Positions 35,979-44,737 of a stretch of DNA of 64,000 nt are shown here, one piece after another. Source of the DNA: Natronococcus sp. A-GB7 (GTDB lineage: Archaea; Halobacteriota; Halobacteria; Halobacteriales; Natrialbaceae); contig NZ_JARUKV010000007.1 in the NCBI RefSeq assembly GCF_029688865.1, positions 115,124 through 179,123 on the forward strand, written 5' to 3'. Within the stretch, counting starts at the first letter, position 1. Each line of letters starts with the position of its first letter. The notes under the pieces were generated by a model that was not told where the DNA came from, did not search any database, and saw nothing but the letters and a program-made list of their open reading frames with translations. The translations under genes and the position numbers were made by a program.

Positions 35979-37138
35979 TGAACCTCGAGGAGCGTATCGC
36001 CAGACGACGATCCGCGCACCGAACGAGCGGGATCGTCGTCAACCGCAACCACCTCAGCCCGGTCGTCCATCGCGCGGAGCCCGTGGGACGAGGGCCCGTG
36101 CTCGAGCAGCTGCTCGACGCGCTCGAGCCGGTGTTCGACGACGAGTTGCCCGAACCGGCAGCACTCGTCGGCCCGGCGGGAGCCGGCACGTCCGCGATCG
36201 TGACGGCGCTGCTCGAGGCGCTGAACGAACGCCTCGGCGAGCCCACTCGAACGATCGGAACGACGACCCGGGCCGGCAGCTCCGGGACGGTGACGTGGTT
36301 CGTCTACGTCGACGCCCGACGCGTCGGAAGCCCCTTCGCGTTCTACCGGACCGTGCTCTCGATGATCTCCCCGGACTCGGTTCCCGAGAGCGGCGTCGGG
36401 ACCGACGACCTGCGGGAGCGCCTCTGCACCCGGCTCTCGCGACCGGACCGGCGAGCCGTCGTGGCCGTCGATCACCACGACGAGCCGGAAACCCTCTCCT
36501 ACGACCGGGTTCGCGAGCTCGTCGAGCCGGCGAGCGAGAGCATCTCGACGCTCGCTGTCGGCCAGCACGAGCCCGAGGGCTGGCGCGGGACGACGGTGAC
36601 GGCGCCGGCCTACCGCCACCACGAACTCGTCGACGTCGTCACCGATCGGACGTCGACGGGGCTGACGGCGGGCGCGCTCGACCACGAGACCGTCCGCGAG
36701 ATCGCGATCTGGGCCGACGGCAACGCTCACGACGCGCTCGCGGCGCTGTTCGGGGCGGCGGTGCTGGCCGGCGAGGACGACGCGGATCGGATCGAGCGCT
36801 CCCACCTCGAGCGGGCGATGGAGAACGTTCCGGATGCCGGGGTCCACGTCGATCGAGCGCTCTCGCTCTCGGAGACGCGCCAGCGGGTGCTGTGCGACCT
36901 GAGTACTGTCGATGCGGCAGACCGACCCATTCGAGAGGTCGCGACCGAAATCGCCGACCGATCGGGGTTGACCGCCGGGACGGTCAAACGGTTCCTGTAC
37001 GAACTCGCCGATCGGGGCGTCATCGAGCGGGTACCGCTCCCGACGAACGGGAGCGGGCGCCGTCCGAGCACGGTGGTTCCCCGGTTCCCGACGATCGTGT
37101 TCCGGGCGCTGGCCGCGACGGACGGTGAATCGTCGTGA
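35978..37138 (+). CDS. Orc1/Cdc6-like protein with degenerate Walker A
   Basis: A 386-residue protein built like an Orc1/Cdc6 replication initiator: an AAA+-like part (residues about 25-270) and a C-terminal winged helix (about 285-365: QRVLCDLSTVDAADRPIREV then ATEIADRSGLTAGTVKRFLY). The Walker A region reads VGPAGAGTSAIV (residues 64-75): threonine 71 replaces the essential lysine. The Walker B region reads AVVAVDHHDEPE instead of a clean LDEID-type motif. ATP hydrolysis is therefore doubtful, and it is unlikely to be a functional initiator. Its ATG overlaps the glpC stop by one base, so it is co-translated with the glycerol operon. No origin repeats were found nearby. Confidence 0.8.
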   Translation: MNLEERIARRRSAHRTSGIVVNRNHLSPVVHRAEPVGRGPVLEQLLDALEPVFDDELPEPAALVGPAGAGTSAIVTALLEALNERLGEPTRTIGTTTRAGSSGTVTWFVYVDARRVGSPFAFYRTVLSMISPDSVPESGVGTDDLRERLCTRLSRPDRRAVVAVDHHDEPETLSYDRVRELVEPASESISTLAVGQHEPEGWRGTTVTAPAYRHHELVDVVTDRTSTGLTAGALDHETVREIAIWADGNAHDALAALFGAAVLAGEDDADRIERSHLERAMENVPDAGVHVDRALSLSETRQRVLCDLSTVDAADRPIREVATEIADRSGLTAGTVKRFLYELADRGVIERVPLPTNGSGRRPSTVVPRFPTIVFRALAATDGESS

Positions 37139-37381
37139 GCCGATCAGTCAGATTCGACCGACGAAGATGGCCGAAATTCGATGATTCGATGTAGACGTAC
37201 CCGGTCGACAAACCCGGCGACTGAACGCGATCGTTGGGACCGTTGTCCGGACCGCACCCCAGGTCCGATGACCGCGATCGGAACGAGGTAGTAGACCCAT
37301 CGTTGGAACCGGTGGTCACACCCGGTACGAGCGTCCGAATCGAGGGTAATCCACTCCATCGCATCGGTGGAGCATCGGTGT

Positions 37382-37630
37382 CTACGATGTACCAACTCGT
37401 CTGGGAGACGGACCGCCGTCTTTCCCGCGTTCACACGGGCGGGATCGGACCGGTACGGTCGTCGCTCCAGGAGGACGATTAGCTAGCTGCTCCGCCGAGG
37501 TTTGCTGGAGCACGAGCTCGGCGACCAGTATCTCGAAGGGCGAAGCATCCGAGCCACGCCACGGCAGATCGTGGCGTCCGTTTTCGGCGTACCACTCGAG
37601 TAGGGTCTCGACGAAATCGTCCTCACGCAT
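37382..37630 (-). pseudogene. Truncated HhH-GPD DNA glycosylase (MutY-like)
   Basis: The first 50 codons encode a clear start of a MutY-type adenine DNA glycosylase: FVETLLEWYAENGRHDLPWR, then SPFEILVAELVLQQTSAEQL, matching the usual LPWR...P(Y/F)xxxVxExxLQQT. After that the sequence loses all similarity (arginine/proline-rich) and stops at 82 residues, well short of the 220-350 of the family. The helix-hairpin-helix and catalytic aspartate are missing. It is most likely a 3'-truncated gene. Confidence 0.65.
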
Positions 37631-37675
37631 ACCGGACCGTAGTCCCCCTCATCGTACTTAGGGGGCCGGCTGCGG

Positions 37676-38104
37676 TCACTCGCAGAGGCAGTCCCGCGTC
37701 CGAGTCAGCTGGACGATTTCGTCGTGGAGTTGCACCGCGAGCCCGTGGATCGTCCGCGCCCGGTACTCGCCGGCGACGCCGGTCCGGTAGTACGACTCCG
37801 ACCGGTTCTCGATCCAGAGTTCCTCGAGTCGTTCGGCGACCTCCCGTGAGAAGAGCCCAGCTCGTAGACCTCGGTATGGCGCTGTCCGGGAAGCGAAGAG
37901 TAACGAGCGAAACGGATGACGGTAGACGTTGGCCGAATATTCTCTCCGCCGCTCCGTCTCCTTCTCTCTCGGTACGCTGGTCGTAGCGTGTCTCGAGCAC
38001 CTGCTGGCTCGCGCTTGTCCGATCTCCGACGCGGTTTCCGGATCGGTCGGTTCGAGGGTCACGGTTCGGTCAGCGAGAACCGCACGATAACACGATCTCG
38101 ACAC
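37676..38104 (-). pseudogene. Probable gene remnant with conserved haloarchaeal C-terminal part
   Basis: A frame of 142 codons. Only the last 65 or so residues look like a real haloarchaeal protein (GLRAGLFSREVAERLEELWI, then ENRSESYYRTGVAGEYRART and IHGLAVQLHDEIVQL). The first half is arginine-rich without protein character. I think it is the 3' part of a small conserved hypothetical gene whose start was lost, next to the truncated glycosylase. A short intact gene starting inside it cannot be excluded. Confidence 0.4.
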
Positions 38105-38221
38105 CCCGATCGGCGAATCGCCGATTTTCTCGGCGCGTCGGGTAGCGAGGGTCGTCTAGACGAGACGGCGAGTCGGTGGCGAAGCAAGCTTTCGATACTC
38201 GAGCGAGAGAGGAGGGCGGAG

Positions 38222-41059
38222 TCAGCCCGCGAGCTCGGCGGTGACCGGAGCGATCGAGTCCGCAGTGTCGGCGTCGTTCTCGTCGTCGGCCGCGCCGTCG
38301 TCGTCCTCGAGTTCCGTCTCCTCGAGCTCGACCTCGACGGTCTCGCCGTCGACGACCGCGCTCTCGGGGACCTCGAGGTCGCCCTGCTGGGGCGTCTCGC
38401 CTTCGACGGTCACGGTGTAGTCGTCGACGGCCTCGACGGCGCTTTCGGTGTAGCCGTCCTCGACGGCGAGCTCGTCGTCGGTCGCGTACGGCACCGTCAG
38501 CTCGAACTCGCCGTCCTCGCCGACTTCGGCCGTCTGCTCGTAGGTGAACGTGCCGCGCTCGACTCCGGAGTCGAGCTCGAGTTCGGCGGTCACGACGTCA
38601 CCCTCGTCGGCGTCGGCGGTGCCAGTGATCGTCGCACCCGCGACGCGCTCGTAGGTTTTGACGCCGGCGCCCTCGCGCTCGTCGACGTACTCGACGTCGA
38701 CGTCGGGGCTCTGCTCGAACTGCGAGAGCTGGATCTCCGTCTGCTGGTCGAGGGGCTGGTTGATCGCGACCTGGTGCTGGCCGGTCTCGTCGGTGAGCAC
38801 TTGATCGGTCTCGGGATCGATCAGCGCGTAGCTGACGAAGCCGGCCGTGCGCTCGTCGTTCTCGTGGACGAGTCGGTAGTGGTCCATCCCCGCGGCGTCG
38901 TCGAAGTAGAGACCCGCGACCATCGTGTCCTCGTAGGGGACCTCGAGGCGCTCGTCGACCTCGCCGCGGTCGATCTCCTCGCCGGGCTCGACGTCGGGCG
39001 TGACGTAGTAGGGGTAGTCGGGACCCGACCAGGCGGTCATCGCGCTGAACTTCCCGCCCGCCATCTGGTCGTCGATCATCACGTACCGCATCTGCTCGTC
39101 GGTGTCGTCGTCGACCGCCGCCTCGAGCTCCTCGAGCGGGCGGACGGTATCGTCGCCGTCGAGCGGGTCCTCGCCCGCCGCGATGGCCTCGAGGATCAGT
39201 TCGGCCTCCCGCTCGGATTCGGCGGTCAGGAACGCCGAGGCGGTGTCGGCGTTCTGCTGGAACGGGTTCGAGTGGGGGATCCGCTCGCCCTGGGTGGTGA
39301 TCAGGTGACCGTAGTCCCACCAGGACATCACGCCGTAGGCGCCCGCGGGGTAGCCGAAGTTGCCGCCATCGGGGTAGTCGTAGCTGCCGTAGTACTCGAG
39401 TTCGTCGGCGTTGTCGGCCCCCCCGTAGTTACCCGGCTCGGGTGTGTTCGACCCGAGCCAGTGGGTCGACTCCTCCCAGACCATCGCGTCGGGGTGTGGC
39501 CCGGTGGCCTCGCCGCGATCGATCGCCGTATCGCCGTCGGCGGCGACGACCGGGAGCAACGGCGCGAACAGCAACAGGACGACCACGAGCAGGATGATGA
39601 TCTGGTAGGTCTCGATCCCCTCGAGCGACCGCGCGCCGCGCTGGAGGTTCAGATCGAACAACCGCAGGACGTCGGCGACGAAGACGGCGTTGACGACGGC
39701 GACCGCGAGCACGAGGTAGTACGAAAAGCGGATCTGGGTCGCGGACATGCTGATCAGGAACAGCGACCAGACGAGGATCAGCGTGTACTCCGCGCGGTAC
39801 TCGCGGCCGAACAGCGGTCGGGCGACGAGCAGCGCGAGTCCGGCGAGCATCGTGTAGAAGGCGGTGCCGAACTCGTCGAAGACGTGGGCGGTAAAGTCGT
39901 CAGGCGGCTGGGCCTCCTGGATCGTCAGCGTCCCCGCGTCGGGATCCAGCGGGATCAGCCGGCCCGTGAGGTTCCCGACGAGCGTATCGTAGAAGTCAGG
40001 CAGGACGAGCCACATGACCGCGAACGCGCCGACGATCAGGGCAGCGATCGCGCCCGGGTAGAAGCGGCGGTCGATCCCGCGGGCGTTCCACTGGCGGGCG
40101 AACCAGGCCATAAAGAGACAGCCGACGGCGACCAGCGCCGCGGTGCCCGGCTGGAGGTAGCCGAAACTCGTGACGCTCGTGCCGGGCTCTTCGATCAGCA
40201 GGGTCGTCGCAATCGCGGTCACGCCCAGGGAGACGGCGCCGACGAACGCGACGTGATCCGGGGAGATTCCCCGGACGTAGTCCAGACAGAGCTGGAGCGC
40301 GAAGAAGACGCCGAAGATCCCGATCAGGACGACGCCGGGGGGCCAGACCCAGATGTACAGCGCGAGCGCGACGCCCGCGAGGACGCTGTAGATCGCCGGC
40401 TCCCGGAGCGGAGCCCAGTTACGGTCGGCGACGAGTTCGTAGATCGGCTGCTCGCGCTCGGCGACTCGCAGCGCAACCGTCATCGCGAGAACGGCGAGGG
40501 CCATGAACAGCACCTCGGCGACGTGGTGTTGAAGCTGGCCCGCGGTGGTGCGAACGAGGAACTGCCCGGGTGCGAGTGCGAGCAAGACGACGGCGACGAG
40601 TCCGCCGACGGTCCCGCCCAGCCGTCGGCCCAGAGAGAAGACCGGGATCGCGACCAGCGCCGCCATCGCCGGCACCGCGAGCAGGGAAACGGTGTAGAGC
40701 GTGCTCGAGGAGGGATCCCCGAGCCCGACGACCATCGCGGCGGTGACGATCAGCTGGTCGAAGAGGGTCCCGAACTGGCCGACGTAGTTGCCCGTCGGAA
40801 AGCCGGTCCAGACTTCGTACGGCATCGTTCGGGGATAGTTCTCGGCCGTCCACTGGATCGTCCGCCAGTGGTACCAGGAGTCGACGCCCGCGAGCGCGGG
40901 GGTTCCGTCCTCGGTGACGAAGGCTTCGTACGACTGCGTCCTGACCCAGAACATAAACAGCATCACGGCCCCGACGACGGGAACGTGGTACCACTCCGCC
41001 CACGAGCCGAGAACGGACGATTCCGTCCGCTCCTCGGCTCGTTCGGTCTCCGTACTCAT
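38222..41059 (-). CDS. aglB: Oligosaccharyltransferase AglB
   Basis: A 945-residue STT3/AglB-type oligosaccharyltransferase that moves the lipid-linked glycan to asparagines of S-layer and other surface proteins. About 12-13 membrane helices fill the first 530 residues. The first acidic motif is visible in LAGVDSWYHWRTIQW, a second in AGQLQHHVAEVLFM, and the hallmark WWDYG occurs in VMSWWDYGHLITTQGERIPH. The long C-terminal extracellular domain ends in an acidic tail. Divergent from the AglG-like glycosyltransferase, as in the Haloferax agl cluster, though most of that cluster is absent here. Confidence 0.96.
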   Translation of the reverse strand: MSTETERAEERTESSVLGSWAEWYHVPVVGAVMLFMFWVRTQSYEAFVTEDGTPALAGVDSWYHWRTIQWTAENYPRTMPYEVWTGFPTGNYVGQFGTLFDQLIVTAAMVVGLGDPSSSTLYTVSLLAVPAMAALVAIPVFSLGRRLGGTVGGLVAVVLLALAPGQFLVRTTAGQLQHHVAEVLFMALAVLAMTVALRVAEREQPIYELVADRNWAPLREPAIYSVLAGVALALYIWVWPPGVVLIGIFGVFFALQLCLDYVRGISPDHVAFVGAVSLGVTAIATTLLIEEPGTSVTSFGYLQPGTAALVAVGCLFMAWFARQWNARGIDRRFYPGAIAALIVGAFAVMWLVLPDFYDTLVGNLTGRLIPLDPDAGTLTIQEAQPPDDFTAHVFDEFGTAFYTMLAGLALLVARPLFGREYRAEYTLILVWSLFLISMSATQIRFSYYLVLAVAVVNAVFVADVLRLFDLNLQRGARSLEGIETYQIIILLVVVLLLFAPLLPVVAADGDTAIDRGEATGPHPDAMVWEESTHWLGSNTPEPGNYGGADNADELEYYGSYDYPDGGNFGYPAGAYGVMSWWDYGHLITTQGERIPHSNPFQQNADTASAFLTAESEREAELILEAIAAGEDPLDGDDTVRPLEELEAAVDDDTDEQMRYVMIDDQMAGGKFSAMTAWSGPDYPYYVTPDVEPGEEIDRGEVDERLEVPYEDTMVAGLYFDDAAGMDHYRLVHENDERTAGFVSYALIDPETDQVLTDETGQHQVAINQPLDQQTEIQLSQFEQSPDVDVEYVDEREGAGVKTYERVAGATITGTADADEGDVVTAELELDSGVERGTFTYEQTAEVGEDGEFELTVPYATDDELAVEDGYTESAVEAVDDYTVTVEGETPQQGDLEVPESAVVDGETVEVELEETELEDDDGAADDENDADTADSIAPVTAELAG

Positions 41060-41182
41060 TAGGTTTCACGAGAGGGAAGCCACGAATAAGCTTTCTCATA
41101 CCGTTCAGATTATTTTACAGTCACCTAGTGCGAATTGTTCTCCCCGAGCGGTGGTGGCCGCGCTGGCGATCGGACGACAAAG

Positions 41183-41188
41183 TTTATT
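41183..41188 (+). promoter_or_regulatory. TATA box of the AglG-like gene
   Basis: TTTATT within AAAGTTTATTC is centred about 29 bases before the ATG at 41215, the spacing of a leaderless haloarchaeal promoter. It also decides the start: the longer frame from 41128 would begin upstream of this box. Confidence 0.6.
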
Positions 41189-41214
41189 CTTCCCTCATCG
41201 AAACGGATCCCTCG

Positions 41215-42174
41215 ATGAAGGTCTCCGCCGTCGTCTGTACGTACGCGATGGAGCGCTACGACGTCTTCTCGGAGTGCGTCGACAGCGTGCTCGCACAGAC
41301 GTACGACGACCTCGAGGTCGTCGTCGTCGTCGACGGCAACGAGGCCGTCTTCGAGCGCGTCCGCGAGGCGTACGGGGACCGCGAGGAGGTCGTCCTCCGT
41401 TGTAACGACGAGAATCGGGGGATCTCCTACAGCCGCACGCGGGGCGCCGAGATCGCCAGCGGCGAGGTCGTCGCCTTTATCGACGACGACGCGGTCGCCG
41501 AACCCGACTGGATCGCGGAGCTGGCCCGGGTCTACGAGGAGACCGATGCGATCGCCGTCGGGGGCCACGCGAAACCCGACTGGGTGACCGAGAAGCCCGA
41601 CTTCTTCCCCGAAGAGTTCTACTGGCTCGTCGGCTGTGACGAGCGCGGGATGGGCGAGCATATGGAAGAGCTGCGCAACACCTACGGCTCGAACATCTCC
41701 TTTCGCCGGAGCGTCTTCCTCTCGGTCGGCGGTTACGACGAGAACACGGGCCGGAAGGGCGACCGCCACATCCAGGCCCACGAGGCCCCGGTCTGTATCC
41801 GGATGGCAAACAGGTACGGCAAGGGTGTGATCTACAACACCGACGCCGTTGTCAACCACAAGCTGTTCGACTACCGCGGCGAGTTCCGGTGGCTCGTCTT
41901 CCGCTCGTTCTGGCAGGGGTACTCCAAGCGGATCATGGACCTCCTCTTGCCCGAGGCCGCGGGCGACAAGAACGAGTATCTCCGACAGCTCACCCTCGAG
42001 TTCGTCCCCTCGCGGCTCCGGGAACTCGCCCGCGAGCCCTCGAGTGCGAAGGTCAAACAGCTGGTCGCGATCGTCGTCTTCACCGCAGCGGTCGGTTTCG
42101 GCTACCTGTACGGACTCGTTCGGTCCGACGACGCGCTCGTTCGCGAGGAGCTCGAGGAGGCGTCGACCGTCTGA
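41215..42174 (+). CDS. aglG: Family 2 glycosyltransferase, AglG-like
   Basis: A 319-residue GT2 enzyme, likely adding a sugar to the dolichol-phosphate-linked N-glycan. GT-A fold: MKVSAVVCTYAMERYDVFSE, ENRGISYSRTRGAEIASGEV then VAFIDDDAVAEPDWI (DXD-type metal site), SNISFRRSVFLSVGGYDEN, and HEAPVCIRMANRYGKGVIYN. A hydrophobic C-terminal segment (about residues 283-303) may hold it to the membrane. Sharing a divergent promoter region with aglB parallels Haloferax, where aglG is next to aglB. AglE and AglI are close relatives, so the exact sugar position is uncertain. Confidence 0.87.
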   Translation: MKVSAVVCTYAMERYDVFSECVDSVLAQTYDDLEVVVVVDGNEAVFERVREAYGDREEVVLRCNDENRGISYSRTRGAEIASGEVVAFIDDDAVAEPDWIAELARVYEETDAIAVGGHAKPDWVTEKPDFFPEEFYWLVGCDERGMGEHMEELRNTYGSNISFRRSVFLSVGGYDENTGRKGDRHIQAHEAPVCIRMANRYGKGVIYNTDAVVNHKLFDYRGEFRWLVFRSFWQGYSKRIMDLLLPEAAGDKNEYLRQLTLEFVPSRLRELAREPSSAKVKQLVAIVVFTAAVGFGYLYGLVRSDDALVREELEEASTV

Positions 42175-42430
42175 GGGCAGTTCGGAACGGACCGACGTGT
42201 CTCAGTGTCGGCCGAACTCGATAGCCGTTTCTTACAGAGTACGAATCTAACGCTGGGATTTCTAGCAGCTATCCTCGATCTCTGCGCTGCCCTGCTGAAT
42301 ACACAGCGGGGTTGCGCGACGTTCTCGAGGGCGTGTTTCGAAGCGTACAGATAGCCTTAGCTGGAGCGTGTGATTGGCCGAAGAATCGAGAGCGTCGGTC
42401 GTCGCTGTGAGCGACGGGTGTCTCTCGGTA

Positions 42431-42637
42431 TTACTGCCGGACGACGTTCGCTGCGCGAGGCCCTTTCGGCGAGGACTCGATATCGAACTCTACCTCGGTC
42501 CCTTCCGTCAGGTCCTCTCCGCCGACATCCTCCATGTGGAAGAACACGTCTTCGTCGTCGTCGAGGTCGCCGTCGTCAGTCGAAATGAAACCGTAGCCGC
42601 CAGTGTCGTTGAAGAAGTCAACCGTTCCGTTTGCCAT
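42431..42637 (-). CDS. cspA: Cold shock protein (CspA family)
   Basis: A 68-residue OB-fold RNA/ssDNA chaperone: MANGTVDFFNDTGGYGFIST then DVFFHMEDVGGEDL, with RNP1-like GYGFIS and RNP2-like VFFHM, and the end GPRAANVV. Length is exactly that of bacterial CspA. The longer frame upstream to 42769 has no support; a TTAT-type promoter element lies near -32 from the ATG. Single gene. Confidence 0.95.
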   Translation of the reverse strand: MANGTVDFFNDTGGYGFISTDDGDLDDDEDVFFHMEDVGGEDLTEGTEVEFDIESSPKGPRAANVVRQ

Positions 42638-43000
42638 TACAAACAAACGTTGACCCCAGCGACGGATAACAGTTCCGAGTATCACGGTACCACGGCCCTC
42701 GACGTACGCGTGAACGGTTACCATCGCGTACCGTTCGTTCGGAGTTTCGTCCCGGAGGCGTACGGTCACGAGACACGATCAGCGTCCGTGCGGACTGCAC
42801 GGTCCTCGCCGCGGATACGTGCGCGACGTGTGGACGGTGTAGTATGCGTTCCCCGGAACGAACCCTTCCCCCTGGCTACGGTCAGCGTATCGGTTCGATC
42901 GCATCGATCGCAGCCTCACGGCTCACGCTGAATACCGAAGCCGGACCACTGGCTGCTGGTAGGATCTTCCGGGCGCGTCAGAAGGGCCGCGTCGCACCGA
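42638..43000. other. Intergenic region upstream of cspA
   Basis: 363 bases with no credible gene. It contains the cspA promoter next to the gene, several short inverted repeats (for example TCGATCGCATCGATCGCA near 42897), and the 3' end region of the next gene. I see no RNA-gene fold that I can support. Confidence 0.4.
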
Positions 43001-43303
43001 TTACGTGACGACGACGTCAGGCTGCTCGTCCTCGGGGAACTCCTCGGCCTCGTCGTCCTCGGTGTACTTCTTCGCCGCGACGCCGAGCGCGACGAGGACG
43101 ACCAACGCGATCAGGGCGCCGATCGCCCCCTTTCCGCCACCCTCCTCGTCGGCTTCCGGCTCGTCCTCGAACTCCTCCTCTCCCTCGAGGTCGGCGGCCT
43201 CCTGTTTCTCGCCGAACGGAAGCGCGTCGTCGATCGCTCGTGGTCCGAACTGGTGGTCGCCCTGGAGGTTCAACTCGATGAGGGTGAACTTCTTCTCTCC
43301 CAT
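43001..43303 (-). CDS. Small acidic single-helix membrane protein
   Basis: A 100-residue protein: a soluble N-terminal part (MGEKKFTLIELNLQGDHQFG, then PRAIDDALPFGEKQ), an acidic linker rich in Glu, one membrane helix at about residues 60-80 (GAIGALIALVVLVALGVAA), and an acidic tail. Start preceded by a plausible leaderless promoter. The family appears to be haloarchaeal; function unknown. It is divergent from the Lsm gene. Confidence 0.8.
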   Translation of the reverse strand: MGEKKFTLIELNLQGDHQFGPRAIDDALPFGEKQEAADLEGEEEFEDEPEADEEGGGKGAIGALIALVVLVALGVAAKKYTEDDEAEEFPEDEQPDVVVT

Positions 43304-43428
43304 GTCGGGGGAGTCGGCAAGCGGTCACTTAGCCGTTTGGCTTGTTCGGGCGCGTCGACGGCCGTCGACTCGAGGGTTTGGGAGTCTCGACCGGTACGAT
43401 TAAGTGCGCGTCACTGGCGGTGTGTTGT

Positions 43429-43656
43429 ATGAGTGGACGACCGCTTGACGTCCTCGAGGCGTCGCTCGGCGAACGCGTTACCGTACGACTCAAGAGCGGC
43501 GACGAGTACGTCGGCGATCTCGCGGGCTACGATCAGCACATGAACCTCGTGCTCGAGGACGTCTCGAGGGCCGCCGACCGAGAAGTGGACGACGAGGCGC
43601 CGGTCGAAGACACAACGATTATACGCGGCGATAACGTCGTTTCGATCACTCCATGA
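43429..43656 (+). CDS. lsm: Sm-like RNA-binding protein (Lsm)
   Basis: A 75-residue Sm/Lsm ring protein binding U-rich RNA, the archaeal counterpart of Hfq. Sm1 is seen in [20 protein letters not shown] then [12 protein letters not shown], and Sm2 in [11 protein letters not shown]. The start at 43429 gives [14 protein letters not shown]. Its stop overlaps the ATG of the L37e gene by 4 bases (ATGA), a conserved archaeal pair. Confidence 0.96.
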   Translation: MSGRPLDVLEASLGERVTVRLKSGDEYVGDLAGYDQHMNLVLEDVSRAADREVDDEAPVEDTTIIRGDNVVSITP

Positions 43657-43829
43657 CTGGCGCAGGAACCCCGAGCCAAGGAAAGAAGAACAAGACGACA
43701 CACACGAAGTGCCGTCGCTGCGGAGAGAAATCCTACCACACGAAAAAGAAGGTCTGCTCGTCGTGCGGCTTCGGCAAGTCCGCCAAGCGCCGCGACTACG
43801 AGTGGCAGTCCAAGACCGGCGACAACTGA
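43653..43829 (+). CDS. rpl37e: 50S ribosomal protein L37e
   Basis: A 58-residue zinc-ribbon ribosomal protein, read directly from the sequence. It begins [20 protein letters not shown] and has the four zinc cysteines in [10 protein letters not shown] and [10 protein letters not shown], then RRDYEWQSK. Translationally coupled to lsm by the ATGA overlap. Very basic, unlike most proteins of the window, as expected for a ribosomal protein. Confidence 0.97.
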   Translation: MTGAGTPSQGKKNKTTHTKCRRCGEKSYHTKKKVCSSCGFGKSAKRRDYEWQSKTGDN

Positions 43830-43969
43830 ACTTCTGTCTCTTCGGACTCGCTCTTTTCGAGCAGCGTACCCCGCAACCCGTAGTCGCTCGAGCCGACGAT
43901 CGCTTGATATAGCTGCCGCGCGTAGAACTCTCGATCGATCGCGAGCGACTGCAGTCGGTCGAGAGAATC

Positions 43970-44668
43970 ATGTTATCCGAATCACTCACCTACCTGAAAG
44001 ACAGCGACGACGCGCTGAAGACGAGCATTATCGGCGGGCTCTGCCTGCTGTTCGGGTTCCTGTTGCTCCCGCTCTTTCTCGTCTGGGGGTACGTCGTTCG
44101 CGTGCTGGATCGGACCAGCCGCGACGACGACGAGGCCCCTGGCTTCGAGGACTGGGGCGACCTGACGATCGAGGGAGCGAAGGCGTTCGCGATCCTGCTC
44201 GCGTACTCGCTCGTCCCCGCGGTCGTCGGCGCCGTCCTGTTCGGGGGCGTCTGGCTTGTCACGGGCGGGACGCCGGGATCGCTCGGCGCGATCGGGTTCC
44301 TCCTCGCCGGGGTCCTCACCCTCGCGGCGTTCGTCGCGGCCGCGTACGTCTCGCCTGCGGCGATCGCGAACTTCGCGAGCGAGCGACGCCTCGGCGCGGG
44401 GTTCGACGTCGACGAACTCCGCTCGGTCCTCGCAACGGGAACGTACGCGACGGGGTGGCTGCTGGCGTTCGGGATCGTCGTCGTCGGCTCGTTCGTCTCG
44501 GGGATCCTCAACGCCGTCCCGCTCGTCGGGACCGTCCTGGGCGCGATCGTCGCGTTCTACGCGCTCGTCGCGGCCTACTACGTCATCGGCCACACCTGGG
44601 GTGACCTCCACCCGGTCTCGCTCGACGACGCGGACGGCGAGCCCTCGAGCGAGCGTCCCGCCGTCTGA
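43970..44668 (+). CDS. DUF4013 family membrane protein
   Basis: A 232-residue membrane protein of the DUF4013 type, common in haloarchaea and methanogens. It starts MLSESLTYLKDSDDALKTSI, then has five to six hydrophobic helices, with FEDWGDLTIEGAKAFAI as the family-like amphipathic segment between helices 1 and 2. The C-terminus is short and acidic. Function unknown; some relatives sit near secretion or stress genes. Single gene. Confidence 0.85.
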   Translation: MLSESLTYLKDSDDALKTSIIGGLCLLFGFLLLPLFLVWGYVVRVLDRTSRDDDEAPGFEDWGDLTIEGAKAFAILLAYSLVPAVVGAVLFGGVWLVTGGTPGSLGAIGFLLAGVLTLAAFVAAAYVSPAAIANFASERRLGAGFDVDELRSVLATGTYATGWLLAFGIVVVGSFVSGILNAVPLVGTVLGAIVAFYALVAAYYVIGHTWGDLHPVSLDDADGEPSSERPAV

Positions 44669-44737
44669 TCGCAGAACCGGGACCCAGCTCTCGAGTCCGA
44701 TGAACAGCCATTAGTCCCGCGCCGCGAACACTCCTCT

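Noticed and set aside
35978..37400. A replication origin beside the Orc1/Cdc6-like gene
   Set aside because: The protein has a degenerate Walker A, and the flanks show no repeated haloarchaeal ORB-type elements.
37916..41062. Open frame of 1048 codons on the plus strand
   Set aside because: It lies antisense to aglB, is full of valine, arginine and aspartate as expected from a mirrored GC-rich acidic gene, and has no recognisable domain.
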